Shown here: positions 42,342 to 50,662 of the stretch, one piece after another
Position numbering within the stretch: position 1 is the stretch's first letter
Layout: every line of letters starts with the position of its first letter
Assembly (NCBI GenBank): GCA_934717855.1
Contig: CAKUZI010000007.1
Span: forward strand, 1-64,000
Origin: an uncultured Candidatus Melainabacteria bacterium
GTDB lineage: Bacteria > Cyanobacteriota > Vampirovibrionia > Gastranaerophilales > Gastranaerophilaceae
Direction: 5' to 3'
Length of the DNA: 64,000 bases
The notes under the pieces: model-generated
What the model was told of the DNA's origin: nothing
Database searches by the model: none
Seen by the model: only the letters and a program-made list of their open reading frames with translations
Translations under genes and position numbers: made by a program

Positions 42342-43808
42342 TTACTTAATTACTTCAATTGTATCGTAATCTACAAGGTATGGCAAATGTTCTTCCGTAA
42401 TAAGTTCACCTGGGAGCAAAACCGCAATTCCAGGAGGACATTCCGCAATGACTTCAGCAGAAATTCTGCCAATCGCGTGAGCCTTATCAATAACTTCTTT
42501 ATGAGAATAATACGCTTCTCTCAAAGTCATTTTGATAATTGGAGTCAACATCGGCATGTGTTTTTTCTTTTCTAAATAACAAATATCTGTATAGTTTGTA
42601 TTATCAATCTTTTGGAGACATTTTACCAAATATTGCATATCACTTCTTGTGTTACCAATATTCGACAAAATCAAAAGTCCTGCATCAGATGCACTTTCAA
42701 CTTCAATGTTAAAATCTATTTCAAGAATTGATTCAAGGCGCTTACCTGACAATCTGTCATCCCTGATAAACACTTTTGTAATATCTGTTTTGTAGCCAAA
42801 ATCAGGTTGCAAATGATGAATATGTTCAAGTTTATCAATTTCTTTGCGAAGATATTTTGCGTTTTGAACAGCTCTTTCAAGTTGTTTTCTTCCACGCGGA
42901 CTGTCAAGGTTGGCACGAGCCGCGTCAAGACTAGCCAAAAGCATTAAAGACGGACTTGTTGTATGCAATAATTTCAAAGCTTTTTCTACAGCATCAACAT
43001 CAAGTTTAGAGTTTTCCGCAATATGCAACATTGAACTTTGGCTCATACTTCCACCTGTCTTGTGTAATGAATGAACAACAGCATCAGCTCCTAATTTTAA
43101 AGCAGTAGTCGGCAAATGATTATTAAAATTCCACAAACAAGCGTGAGCTTCATCAACAATCAAAGGGACATCATGTTTTTTGCAAATTTCTGCAATAGAC
43201 TTAATATCAGACACAACACCTTCATAAGTCGGGTTCGTAATCCAAACCATGCCTGCATCAGGATTATTATTTAGCATTTCTTCAACAGATTCTGGAGTTA
43301 CATTCCCCCAAATTCCCCATTCATCAAACCTTTTAGGAATAAGCCAAATAGGTTCTGCACCTGAAATTATCATACCTGTCAAAATTGAACGATGACAATT
43401 TCGGTTTACAATAATTTTTTCGCCTCTTTTTGTCAATCCCATTGCAAGTGCAAGGTTACCAGCTGTAGAACCGTTCAACAAAAAGAATGTTTTTTTAGCT
43501 CCAAAGGCTTGAGCAGCAAGTTCCTGAGCTTCTTTAATCGGCCCTGTTGCAGGATGAAGAGTTCCCAATCCGTCAAATTCATCTGTTGTATCAATTGACA
43601 ATGCTTTTGTACCAATCAATTTTTTAAATTCAGGCAAAGAACCATTTCCCTTTGTATGTCCCGGAATATGGAATTGATAAGTCGGGTTTTCATAAGCATT
43701 TTTTAAGGCTTCTACAATTGGGGCTTTAACTTTAGTTTTTTTATTATCTTGTTGATTAATCATTCTATTTTTTCTAGAGATTTTTTTATTTCTTGTTACA
43801 CTTGTCAT
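42342..43808 (-). CDS. Orn/Lys/Arg decarboxylase, group III-type short form
   Basis: 488 aa PLP enzyme of fold type I. Substrate and PLP signatures: FHIPGHTKGNG, LNGSTAGNLALAMG, IVNRNCHRSI, PLIVDEAHACLWNF, and the PLP-lysine in VVHSLHKTGGSMSQ. The C-terminal domain ends with EVIAECPPGIAVLLPGELIT. The length matches the Bacillus/cyanobacterial arginine or lysine decarboxylases, which start polyamine synthesis. The exact amino acid cannot be read from sequence. The start is uncertain: 43808 has no clear Shine-Dalgarno, and Met-16 is an alternative. Confidence 0.93.
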   Translation of the reverse strand: MTSVTRNKKISRKNRMINQQDNKKTKVKAPIVEALKNAYENPTYQFHIPGHTKGNGSLPEFKKLIGTKALSIDTTDEFDGLGTLHPATGPIKEAQELAAQAFGAKKTFFLLNGSTAGNLALAMGLTKRGEKIIVNRNCHRSILTGMIISGAEPIWLIPKRFDEWGIWGNVTPESVEEMLNNNPDAGMVWITNPTYEGVVSDIKSIAEICKKHDVPLIVDEAHACLWNFNNHLPTTALKLGADAVVHSLHKTGGSMSQSSMLHIAENSKLDVDAVEKALKLLHTTSPSLMLLASLDAARANLDSPRGRKQLERAVQNAKYLRKEIDKLEHIHHLQPDFGYKTDITKVFIRDDRLSGKRLESILEIDFNIEVESASDAGLLILSNIGNTRSDMQYLVKCLQKIDNTNYTDICYLEKKKHMPMLTPIIKMTLREAYYSHKEVIDKAHAIGRISAEVIAECPPGIAVLLPGELITEEHLPYLVDYDTIEVIK

Positions 43809-43869
43809 AATTATTAATATACACTAAAAAAAATTTTTTTTGCATGTATTTTATGTTACATTAATATTT

Positions 43870-45327
43870 GTGAACAGGTTTTTTAGTATAATATTTTTAT
43901 TTTTATTTTTGTTATCTGCAAATTCCGCAGAGGCAGGAATTTTTGGCAAAAAAAAGATTGATACTAATTTTGTTAGAGATTTTGATGAGGTTAAACTAAT
44001 TGAACCTGTACCAAAAGAATTTAAGTCTCCGGATGTTCCTGATGTACCACAAGATAATCCAATATTGGAAGGTGGTGCGACTGTCGGAAACAAATCAGGT
44101 TCCGTAGACAAAGAAGATGTCGATCTTGATGCAATTGATGATGAATTACCAGAAAACAATTCAGAAACATTACCTAGTTACGACCAAGATGATCTTGAAA
44201 ACAAACAGGGAACAAGCGTTTTTAAACGAATTTTTGATATTGATAACAACATTGAAGCTGAGTTTTCTCTATTTGATAATTTTGATTTAGATAAAAACAA
44301 CGATGGCAAAATCGACGAAAACACTTTGATTGGAAAAATTTTAAAACAAGATATATCAAGAACAGATATCCCATCATACCTTTTGAGAAATCAATTGACA
44401 TTTAAACCTAAAAAAGGAATTGTGTCAAAAATCCAATACTATGGAGCTTTTCAAGGAGATTTTTCTTCTACTTTTCGAGAAAATGATTATGATACAAGTT
44501 ATGATGTAGGATTTTTGCAATTCGGTGCGATAGGGAAATTCCGTAACACTAAAAATGATTTTAAAATTTTATTTAATCCCAAACCGGCAAATGGTAGAAC
44601 ATATATGCAAAACTTTATAGCAGACGCATATATTGTAAACAGCAGTATTCCTCACCACAAACTTGTTGTAGGATATTCAAGAAATCAAATTGGCAAAGAG
44701 GGTGGTGCCAGTTCATATATCCTGCCATTTGTAACCCGTTCTCAAATCGCAAGAAATTTTGGTTCAACACGCGCACTGGGAGTTAGGTTAATTGGAAATT
44801 ATTCATTAATGGATTATAACTTAGCATTTAATTCATCAGACAGATTTTTCCATACACCGTTTGCGGGTCCGGAATTTACCGGTTGGGTTGACTTTAAACC
44901 ACTTGGAAAAACAGATGGCAGATATGGAAATTTGACATTTGGCGGAGGTTTAAACGCCGGACATAACAAAACGAATTATACTGTAGGTTCTTTTTACGTT
45001 GGCTATAAATACAAAAGACTTTGGACAAATTTTGAATACGGAATTGCGGACGGATACAACGGAACACGAGTAAGTACAAATAAAGCTCAAGGTTTTAATT
45101 ATACAATCGGCTACAAAATCCACCCGCGATTACAACTAATCGCAAGATACGATCAATTTGACCCGAATAGAGATGTTGCACACGATACAAGACGAGAATA
45201 TACAGCCGGCATAAACTATTTTATAAAAGGTCAAGCTATTCGTTTAATAGTAAACTATGTTTTTTGTAATAACCAAAATTCAGCTGATAGCCACAGAATT
45301 ATCGTTGGAACACAATTGCTGTTATAA
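43870..45327 (+). CDS. Outer-membrane porin-like beta-barrel protein
   Basis: About 485 aa from GTG 43870, which gives a compact signal peptide (RFFSIIFLFLFLLSANSAEA, cleavage after AEA); an ATG at 43840 is in frame. After a Pro/Asp-rich linker there is an EF-hand-like loop FDLDKNNDGKIDEN (about residue 140), then about 300 residues of alternating beta strands typical of phosphate-selective-porin-type barrels, closing with HRIIVGTQLLL. Predicted to form a passive channel in the outer membrane, which shows a diderm envelope. Confidence 0.83.
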   Translation: MNRFFSIIFLFLFLLSANSAEAGIFGKKKIDTNFVRDFDEVKLIEPVPKEFKSPDVPDVPQDNPILEGGATVGNKSGSVDKEDVDLDAIDDELPENNSETLPSYDQDDLENKQGTSVFKRIFDIDNNIEAEFSLFDNFDLDKNNDGKIDENTLIGKILKQDISRTDIPSYLLRNQLTFKPKKGIVSKIQYYGAFQGDFSSTFRENDYDTSYDVGFLQFGAIGKFRNTKNDFKILFNPKPANGRTYMQNFIADAYIVNSSIPHHKLVVGYSRNQIGKEGGASSYILPFVTRSQIARNFGSTRALGVRLIGNYSLMDYNLAFNSSDRFFHTPFAGPEFTGWVDFKPLGKTDGRYGNLTFGGGLNAGHNKTNYTVGSFYVGYKYKRLWTNFEYGIADGYNGTRVSTNKAQGFNYTIGYKIHPRLQLIARYDQFDPNRDVAHDTRREYTAGINYFIKGQAIRLIVNYVFCNNQNSADSHRIIVGTQLLL

Positions 45328-45430
45328 ACGAGTTGCTAAAACACCAAAAACACCGGTATTTATCATCTTATAAAAGCCAATACCTGAAATACAAGTCTTT
45401 TTATTAAACAAACAAGATTAACACGCAAAT

Positions 45431-45450
45431 ACTGCGGTATACACCGCAGT
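45431..45450. terminator. Possible terminator hairpin
   Basis: ACTGCGGT / ACCGCAGT 8-bp stem with a 4-base loop, between convergent genes. The T run is weak on both strands. Confidence 0.45.
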
Positions 45451-45485
45451 TATTACTACTTTGCAAATATTTTCAAAACTAATTC

Positions 45486-45695
45486 TTATTGTTCTTCGTC
45501 TTTATGCTTATGTTTTACATCTTCTTTAATAACAATTAGGTTGTTAATAATCTTCATTGCGCAAGTTGGCAAAACAACATCGTCAAGACCTGTTGCAATG
45601 CTGATAATTTTACCTGCACCTAAAGTTACTTCATCCCCTTTGTAGTAGAATGTGTAATCATCTTTTCTGTCTGAACGAATTGTAATTTGACTCAT
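45486..45695 (-). CDS. Small hypothetical protein in the hisS operon
   Basis: 69 aa, mainly beta (ITIRSDRKDDYTFYYKGDEV, then VLPTCAMKIINNLIVIKEDV) with a Lys/His/Asp/Glu tail. No family recognised. Its start overlaps the nucleotidyltransferase-like gene by 4 bases, so the two are coupled. Last gene of the hisS operon. Confidence 0.7.
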   Translation of the reverse strand: MSQITIRSDRKDDYTFYYKGDEVTLGAGKIISIATGLDDVVLPTCAMKIINNLIVIKEDVKHKHKDEEQ

Positions 45696-46030
45696 TTTTC
45701 TGTCCTCTGTCCTTTACTGTTATAAAATACGCCTTCTGCCATAACTTCTTCATAAATTTCTTCATCTTGTTTAAAAGAAGCTTCTGTATATGGGTACAAA
45801 TCTATACAAACATCTAATTCCGTTTCAATTTTTCCAATTACCGGCCAAATCTGCTCGCGTTTAGACTTATCTTCTACATCAAAAATTGCAGCGAGCTCAA
45901 TGTCTTCACCATCGTGCATTTTTCCGTCTAAAAATAAACCAAACAAGTACATACCTTTATAATCATCAAAAATTTGATTAAAAGCTTTGGTAAGTTTCAA
46001 AATTACTTCATCAACAGAATTCGCACTCAT
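45692..46030 (-). CDS. Degenerate nucleotidyltransferase-fold protein
   Basis: 112 aa. GMYLFGLFLDGKMHDGEDIE followed by LAAIFDV lies where MNT-type nucleotidyltransferases have LFGSxxRG...SDIDLLV, but the GS is GL and the DxD is GEDIE, so catalysis is doubtful. The remaining ELDVCIDLYPYTEASFKQDE supplies the third-strand acidic position. It starts 3 bases after the hisS stop. May be a regulatory relic or a binding domain. Confidence 0.62.
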   Translation of the reverse strand: MSANSVDEVILKLTKAFNQIFDDYKGMYLFGLFLDGKMHDGEDIELAAIFDVEDKSKREQIWPVIGKIETELDVCIDLYPYTEASFKQDEEIYEEVMAEGVFYNSKGQRTEK

Positions 46031-46033
46031 AAT

Positions 46034-47281
46034 TTACTCCTGACCTTTGATACTAGTCAAAACATCTTGTCTATCAACCGTAATTTGTTTAGATGTAGCA
46101 AGATTTTTTATCGCAACTTTTCCTGACTTAATTTCATCTTCGCCTAAAATAAGCGCAAAATTTGCAACTTTTGAGGCTTTTTCAAGTTGTTTTGTAAATT
46201 TTTTATTTGCTAAATCAAATTCAATATGCAAGCCTTCGTTTCTTAATTCTTGAGCAAGCACAAAAGCATCCGCCGGAGAATTTGAAACGATATACCCATC
46301 AAGTTTTTCAGGTTCAACATCTGGTAATAGAGAATTTAATCTTTCCATTCCCATTGCCCAGCCAACAGCCGGAGTGTCTTCTCCGCCAAGGTTTCTAACC
46401 AAGCTGTCGTAACGTCCTCCGCCACAAACAGCATTTTGAGAACCCAAATTATTTGATTTGATTTCAAAAACTGTTCTGTTGTAATAATCCAATCCGCGTA
46501 CAAGAAGTTTGTTTTCTACATATGGAACTTCAAGTTTATCAAGGTATGATTTTAAAGTCGAATAGTGTTCTGCGCATTCATCACATACAAAATCTGAGTG
46601 AATAACTCTTTGAATTTCCGGTTTTGCGAAAATTTCTTTGCATGTTTCAACTTTACAATCAAGAAGTCTTAAAGGATTTTTTTCATAGCGATTTTGGCAA
46701 TCTTCACAAAGATTTTCAAATTCCGGTTTCAAAACTTCTTTAATTTTTCTTTTATATTCTTCACGACATTTTGGACAACCAAGTGAATTTATTTCAACTT
46801 CCAAGTCATTTAAACCTAGAGATTTCAAATAATTCACCGCAAGCAGAATAACTTCTGCGTCCGCAGTTGGCTCTTTAATCCCAAACATTTCAACACCGAC
46901 TTGATGGAATTGTCTTTGTCTGCCGGCTTGAGGACGTTCATATCTGAACATTGGGCCTTTGTACCAAAGTTTTACCGGTGCAGAAAGTCTTGACATTCCG
47001 TTTTCTATAAACGAACGAACAACACCTGCAGTGTTCTCTGGCCTCAAAGTTAAAGACCTGTCACTTTTTTCAAAAGTGTACATTTCTTTGTTTACAATAT
47101 CTGTTGTATCACCAACTCCACGAGCAAAAAGTTCTGTTGCTTCAAAAATTGGGGTTCTAATTTCTTTATATCCGTAACGGGTAAAAATATCTAAAGCATT
47201 TTTCTCAAGCTTATGCCATTGTTCAACTTCTTGAGGTAAAATGTCTTTTGTTCCTTTTTGTACTTTAATTATCTTAGCCAT
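46034..47281 (-). CDS. hisS: Histidyl-tRNA synthetase
   Basis: 415 aa class II synthetase that charges tRNA-His. Motif 1 around YKEIRTPIFEATELFARGVG, motif 2 MFRYERPQAGRQRQFHQVGV, the histidine-binding LVRGLDYYNRTVFE, motif 3 AVGWAMGMERL, and a C-terminal anticodon-binding domain. An additional zinc-like pair CPKCREE...CEDCQNRY lies in the insertion domain, as in many bacterial HisRS. It is the first gene of a three-gene operon. Confidence 0.97.
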   Translation of the reverse strand: MAKIIKVQKGTKDILPQEVEQWHKLEKNALDIFTRYGYKEIRTPIFEATELFARGVGDTTDIVNKEMYTFEKSDRSLTLRPENTAGVVRSFIENGMSRLSAPVKLWYKGPMFRYERPQAGRQRQFHQVGVEMFGIKEPTADAEVILLAVNYLKSLGLNDLEVEINSLGCPKCREEYKRKIKEVLKPEFENLCEDCQNRYEKNPLRLLDCKVETCKEIFAKPEIQRVIHSDFVCDECAEHYSTLKSYLDKLEVPYVENKLLVRGLDYYNRTVFEIKSNNLGSQNAVCGGGRYDSLVRNLGGEDTPAVGWAMGMERLNSLLPDVEPEKLDGYIVSNSPADAFVLAQELRNEGLHIEFDLANKKFTKQLEKASKVANFALILGEDEIKSGKVAIKNLATSKQITVDRQDVLTSIKGQE

Positions 47282-47406
47282 AAAGCTATTATATAAATTT
47301 GAGTAGTAATTGTCAACAGAAAATATTACAAATAGTTAGAAAAATCTTCAAAAAAACTTCGCAGAATACTCCAAATAACTATGTAGCATGTATACGTCAA
47401 TAATTT

Positions 47407-48024
47407 TTAGTGCTCAAAACTTAATAGTTTAAATCCACGTTTTTTCTTTTCCAATTCTCTATCAGGAAGTTCATAACACTTGATACAACGAGCTTCGTAT
47501 GTTTCATCTCCGCCAATCATAATTAATGGAGAATTTTTATCAGCAGGCTTTCCGTCAATTAATCTTTGAGTTCTTGTTGCATTTTCACAACCACATTTCA
47601 TACAAACAGCATGAAGTTTATGAACCTCTGTCGCAATACACATTAATTCCGGCATACTTCCAAACGGTTCTGCTTTAAAATCGAGTTCCAAACCAGTTCC
47701 AATAACTTTTTTGCCCTCGTCCATAAGTTTTGAAATTACTTTAACAATATTTTTATCAAAAAATTGAAGCTCATCAATCGCAATAACTTCGTCTTCCGGT
47801 TTTACTACACTCATAATTTGAATAGCATGCTTAACCTTAATTGCATCAAGCCACAAACCGTTTCTAGATTCAATATAATCCCCTTTTGCTCTTGTATCAA
47901 CTTCCGGAGAGATTACCTTAACCTTTCTCTTTGCAATAATAGAGCGTCTTACTCGTCTCAAAAGTTCTTCTGTTTTCCCACAACTCATAGGGCCCGTAAT
48001 CAATTCAAAACTATATCCGTACAT
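47407..48024 (-). CDS. tdk: Thymidine kinase
   Basis: About 205 aa. The P-loop ITGPMSCGKTEELLRRVRR is near the N terminus, the Walker B / lasso region is VIAIDELQFFDKNIV, and the zinc site is CMKCGCENA...CIKCYELPDRE. It phosphorylates thymidine in the salvage pathway. I prefer Met 48024 over 48039: the longer start directly follows the T run of a terminator hairpin, and the shorter matches the usual family N terminus. Confidence 0.95.
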   Translation of the reverse strand: MYGYSFELITGPMSCGKTEELLRRVRRSIIAKRKVKVISPEVDTRAKGDYIESRNGLWLDAIKVKHAIQIMSVVKPEDEVIAIDELQFFDKNIVKVISKLMDEGKKVIGTGLELDFKAEPFGSMPELMCIATEVHKLHAVCMKCGCENATRTQRLIDGKPADKNSPLIMIGGDETYEARCIKCYELPDRELEKKKRGFKLLSFEH

Positions 48025-48040
48025 ATATTTCACCACCATA

Positions 48041-48059
48041 AAAAAATCCCGCAGGATTT
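48041..48059 (-). terminator. Intrinsic terminator after the TrmB-type regulator
   Basis: On the minus strand AAATCC-TGCG-GGATTT is followed by T7. It lies about 55 bases after the regulator's stop and directly before tdk, so it may also attenuate read-through into tdk. Confidence 0.6.
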
Positions 48060-48114
48060 CCCAAATTCTCCTTTTTAATAATTATACACCTTTGAAAACT
48101 TTTTTAAAAGTAAA

Positions 48115-48912
48115 TTAATGTAAAATTTTGTCACGCAATTTTTTCAAACCCGCTCCGTAGAAATATCTTAACTGTTCAGGGAAATTGTCCGCAATGTCAA
48201 TCATATACATATCATGAACCGCAAGAGCTTTTATCAAAAATGCAACTTCAGAATTTTTTGTCCACAAAACTTTTGGATTTTTAGACTTGGTTGGCTGTGT
48301 CATGCCAAAAAGCCCCTCGCTGTCATCCGCAGACAAAAATATAAATTTACCGCTCAAATAATACCCCAGCATTGGGACTCCAGAATGTTCAAAAACTGTT
48401 CCGAAATTACAAATAAAATTGTCGTATTTAACGATTTTTACATCAAGACCACGATTGTATGCATCTAACAAATATTGTTCAAGATGCTTAAAATCCTCTC
48501 CCCAAAGCTCAATATAAATATTGTTTTTTGCGTTTCTAATTATTTCAATAGTTTTATCAATAATTTTGGTTCTTCCGTTTATTGATAAAATTGGTTCAGT
48601 GTATTCTTCTTCTTTAATTTCTGGAAGTTTTTTCTCCAAAAAACTTATTGTAGAATCGAATTTCCTTTTGTAGCGCTTTGTCAATTCTTTTGGCTTAATT
48701 GGAGTATAAGTCGTCGGTTTTGAATTTGAACTAAGCACAACATTTAGACTTTCCAAATTTTTTAAAGTGTCATAAGTTCTTGATTGAGGAATATTAGCAA
48801 GCTTGCTTATCTCATAACCTGTTGCAGGAAATTTTTTCAAAAGCGCAACATAAACTTTTGACTGATATTCGTTAAATCCGAGTTCTTTAAGTTTTTCAAT
48901 AACTTCATCCAT
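48115..48912 (-). CDS. TrmB-family transcriptional regulator
   Basis: 265 aa: an N-terminal winged helix (LKELGFNEYQSKVYVALLKK, YEISKLANIPQSRTYDTLKN), a short coiled coil and a C-terminal PLD-like regulatory domain (NGRTKIIDKTIEIIRNAKNN onward). TrmB proteins, common in archaea and some bacteria, respond to sugars. Ligand and targets here are unknown. It stands upstream of tdk with a terminator between. Confidence 0.85.
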   Translation of the reverse strand: MDEVIEKLKELGFNEYQSKVYVALLKKFPATGYEISKLANIPQSRTYDTLKNLESLNVVLSSNSKPTTYTPIKPKELTKRYKRKFDSTISFLEKKLPEIKEEEYTEPILSINGRTKIIDKTIEIIRNAKNNIYIELWGEDFKHLEQYLLDAYNRGLDVKIVKYDNFICNFGTVFEHSGVPMLGYYLSGKFIFLSADDSEGLFGMTQPTKSKNPKVLWTKNSEVAFLIKALAVHDMYMIDIADNFPEQLRYFYGAGLKKLRDKILH

Positions 48913-49004
48913 AAAATGAGTTTAGCCGATTTTTTTACTTTTGGCAAGGCAGGTTAAAAATAATTATTATTTAATAATATTAATTTCATGGACTAAACAT
49001 TTAT

Positions 49005-49283
49005 CTACATATCAAACAAGTCAGCATGAGTTCCTGTTGCGGTAGCATATAAAATTAATTCATCATCTTCAATACGATAAATTAATAACCAATCAGGTTC
49101 AATATGACATTCTCTAAAATTTTGCCATTCACCTTTTAATTGATGATCTTTATTTTTGTCAGGTAAATTCTCGCCATTTGCAAGTTTAGTTAGAATATTT
49201 TCTAATTTTGATAAATCTTTGCCACGTTTTTTCATCAATTTAACATCACGTTTCATTCTGTTATTAAAACGAATATCAAACAT
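49005..49283 (-). CDS. yafQ: YafQ-family toxin
   Basis: 92-aa RelE-superfamily ribosome-dependent mRNA interferase. Family signatures are RFNNRMKRDVKLMKKRGKDL, the H in DHQLKGEWQNFRECHIEPDW (catalytic His candidates) and DWLLIYRIEDDELILYATATG with a C-terminal H-x-DLF. Its start codon overlaps the antitoxin stop by one base. Confidence 0.93.
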   Translation of the reverse strand: MFDIRFNNRMKRDVKLMKKRGKDLSKLENILTKLANGENLPDKNKDHQLKGEWQNFRECHIEPDWLLIYRIEDDELILYATATGTHADLFDM

Positions 49284-49543
49284 TAATCCTCCAACATAGC
49301 ATCTATTGCTTCCTTAGCAGTTTTATATGGTTTGGAAAGATTCTTTTTGTCCAAAACTTCTTGCATAGAAAGTTTTAATCCGTTATTGGGGCGCTTAACC
49401 TCAAAAGGTAGTCCACCTGTTTCAATAGCAATTTTCAAAAAAATTCTTACTGCAGTAGAAGTATCGAGCCCAAGACTTGAAAAAAGTTCATCAGCAGATT
49501 TTTTTATCATATCATCAACACGTATTTGCAAAGTTGTAGACAT
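49283..49543 (-). CDS. dinJ: RelB/DinJ-family antitoxin
   Basis: 86 aa ribbon-helix-helix antitoxin: TTLQIRVDDMIKKSADELFS is the RHH strand-helix, followed by LDTSTAVRIFLKIAIETGGLPF, a DinJ signature. The C-terminal tail wraps the YafQ toxin. It is the first gene of the pair and probably autorepresses at the AT-rich palindrome-like region 49555-49605. Confidence 0.93.
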   Translation of the reverse strand: MSTTLQIRVDDMIKKSADELFSSLGLDTSTAVRIFLKIAIETGGLPFEVKRPNNGLKLSMQEVLDKKNLSKPYKTAKEAIDAMLED

Positions 49544-49625
49544 ATAATCTCCTTTTTGTATTATATTTGTACTTACTTGTAATTACATTATAATACATTT
49601 ACAATAGTTTTTCAAGGGTCGTCTT

Positions 49626-50540
49626 TTATGCTCTTGGGTGAGCTTGGTTATAAACTTCTTTTAAATGTTGAGTTGATACGTGAGTATAGATTTGAGTATT
49701 TGAAATACTTGCGTGCCCTAACAGCTCCTGCACAACTCTCAAATCTGCACCGTTTTCTATCAAATGTGTTGCAAAACTGTGACGAAAAACGTGCGGAGTA
49801 ACGTGCTTTGGAAGACTTATTTTTTCTACAACTTCATTAATTACATTACGAACGGTTCTTGTTTGAAGTCTAAAACCGGTGTTATTTATAAATACAGGTG
49901 AATCTTCATTTTGCGGAGGGACAGGAAAACCTTTTGGAATCAAAGCTCTTGCTGTTTCAATATACCTTTCGAGAAAACTTTTTGCCCTATCTGTTACTAG
50001 AATTATTCTTTCTTTTGAACCTTTACCAAAAACTCTTATTTCATTATGTTCTAAATTTAAGTCGCCAAAATTTAAACCGGAAAGCTCTGAAATACGCATT
50101 CCGGTAGCCCAAAGAAGTTCCAATATCGTTCTGTTGCGATAACCTGCCGGAGTTTCAATTTTTGTATTATTCAAAATTTGTTCAACTTCATCCGGTGTTA
50201 AAAATTTTGGCAAAGACTTTGGTCGTTTTGGATTATTCAAATTCATCGCCGGATTTGAATCAATTTTTCGTTCTCTGTATAAATATTTGTAAAAAGTTCT
50301 TAATGAAGCAATTTTTCTTGCGACAGTCGTTTTTTTATAATTAAACTTTTGTATAAAATGTATATAATCTCTGATTTTTGAAAAATTCACATCTTCACAA
50401 CACTCATCATCCATCCATACCAAAAAGCTTAAAATATCCGAGCAATAAGCTTTTGCGGTGTGTTTAGAAAAGTTTTTTTCTGCTATTATGTAAGACTTAA
50501 AATCTTCCAAATCCTGTTTTGAATTTTTGTTAATTCCCAT
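49626..50540 (-). CDS. XerC/XerD-family tyrosine recombinase
   Basis: 304 aa, normal Xer length. N-terminal SAM-like domain (FKSYIIAEKNFSKHTAKAY), catalytic domain with Arg in ATGMRISELSGL, Lys in FGKGSKERIIL, HVFRHSFATHL, LLGHASISNTQIYTHV (nucleophile Tyr). It resolves chromosome dimers at dif with its partner or alone. It has no accompanying mobile genes, so it is most likely the housekeeping enzyme. XerC versus XerD cannot be settled here. Confidence 0.93.
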   Translation of the reverse strand: MGINKNSKQDLEDFKSYIIAEKNFSKHTAKAYCSDILSFLVWMDDECCEDVNFSKIRDYIHFIQKFNYKKTTVARKIASLRTFYKYLYRERKIDSNPAMNLNNPKRPKSLPKFLTPDEVEQILNNTKIETPAGYRNRTILELLWATGMRISELSGLNFGDLNLEHNEIRVFGKGSKERIILVTDRAKSFLERYIETARALIPKGFPVPPQNEDSPVFINNTGFRLQTRTVRNVINEVVEKISLPKHVTPHVFRHSFATHLIENGADLRVVQELLGHASISNTQIYTHVSTQHLKEVYNQAHPRA

Positions 50541-50662
50541 AATTTGTTATTGCCTTTTTATATACGTTTTCTACTACATTTATATTATTGCATTTTTATA
50601 AATAATATTATACAATACTTTTGTAAGAATTAAAATAATTAAATTATCCTGCAGGAGATAAA

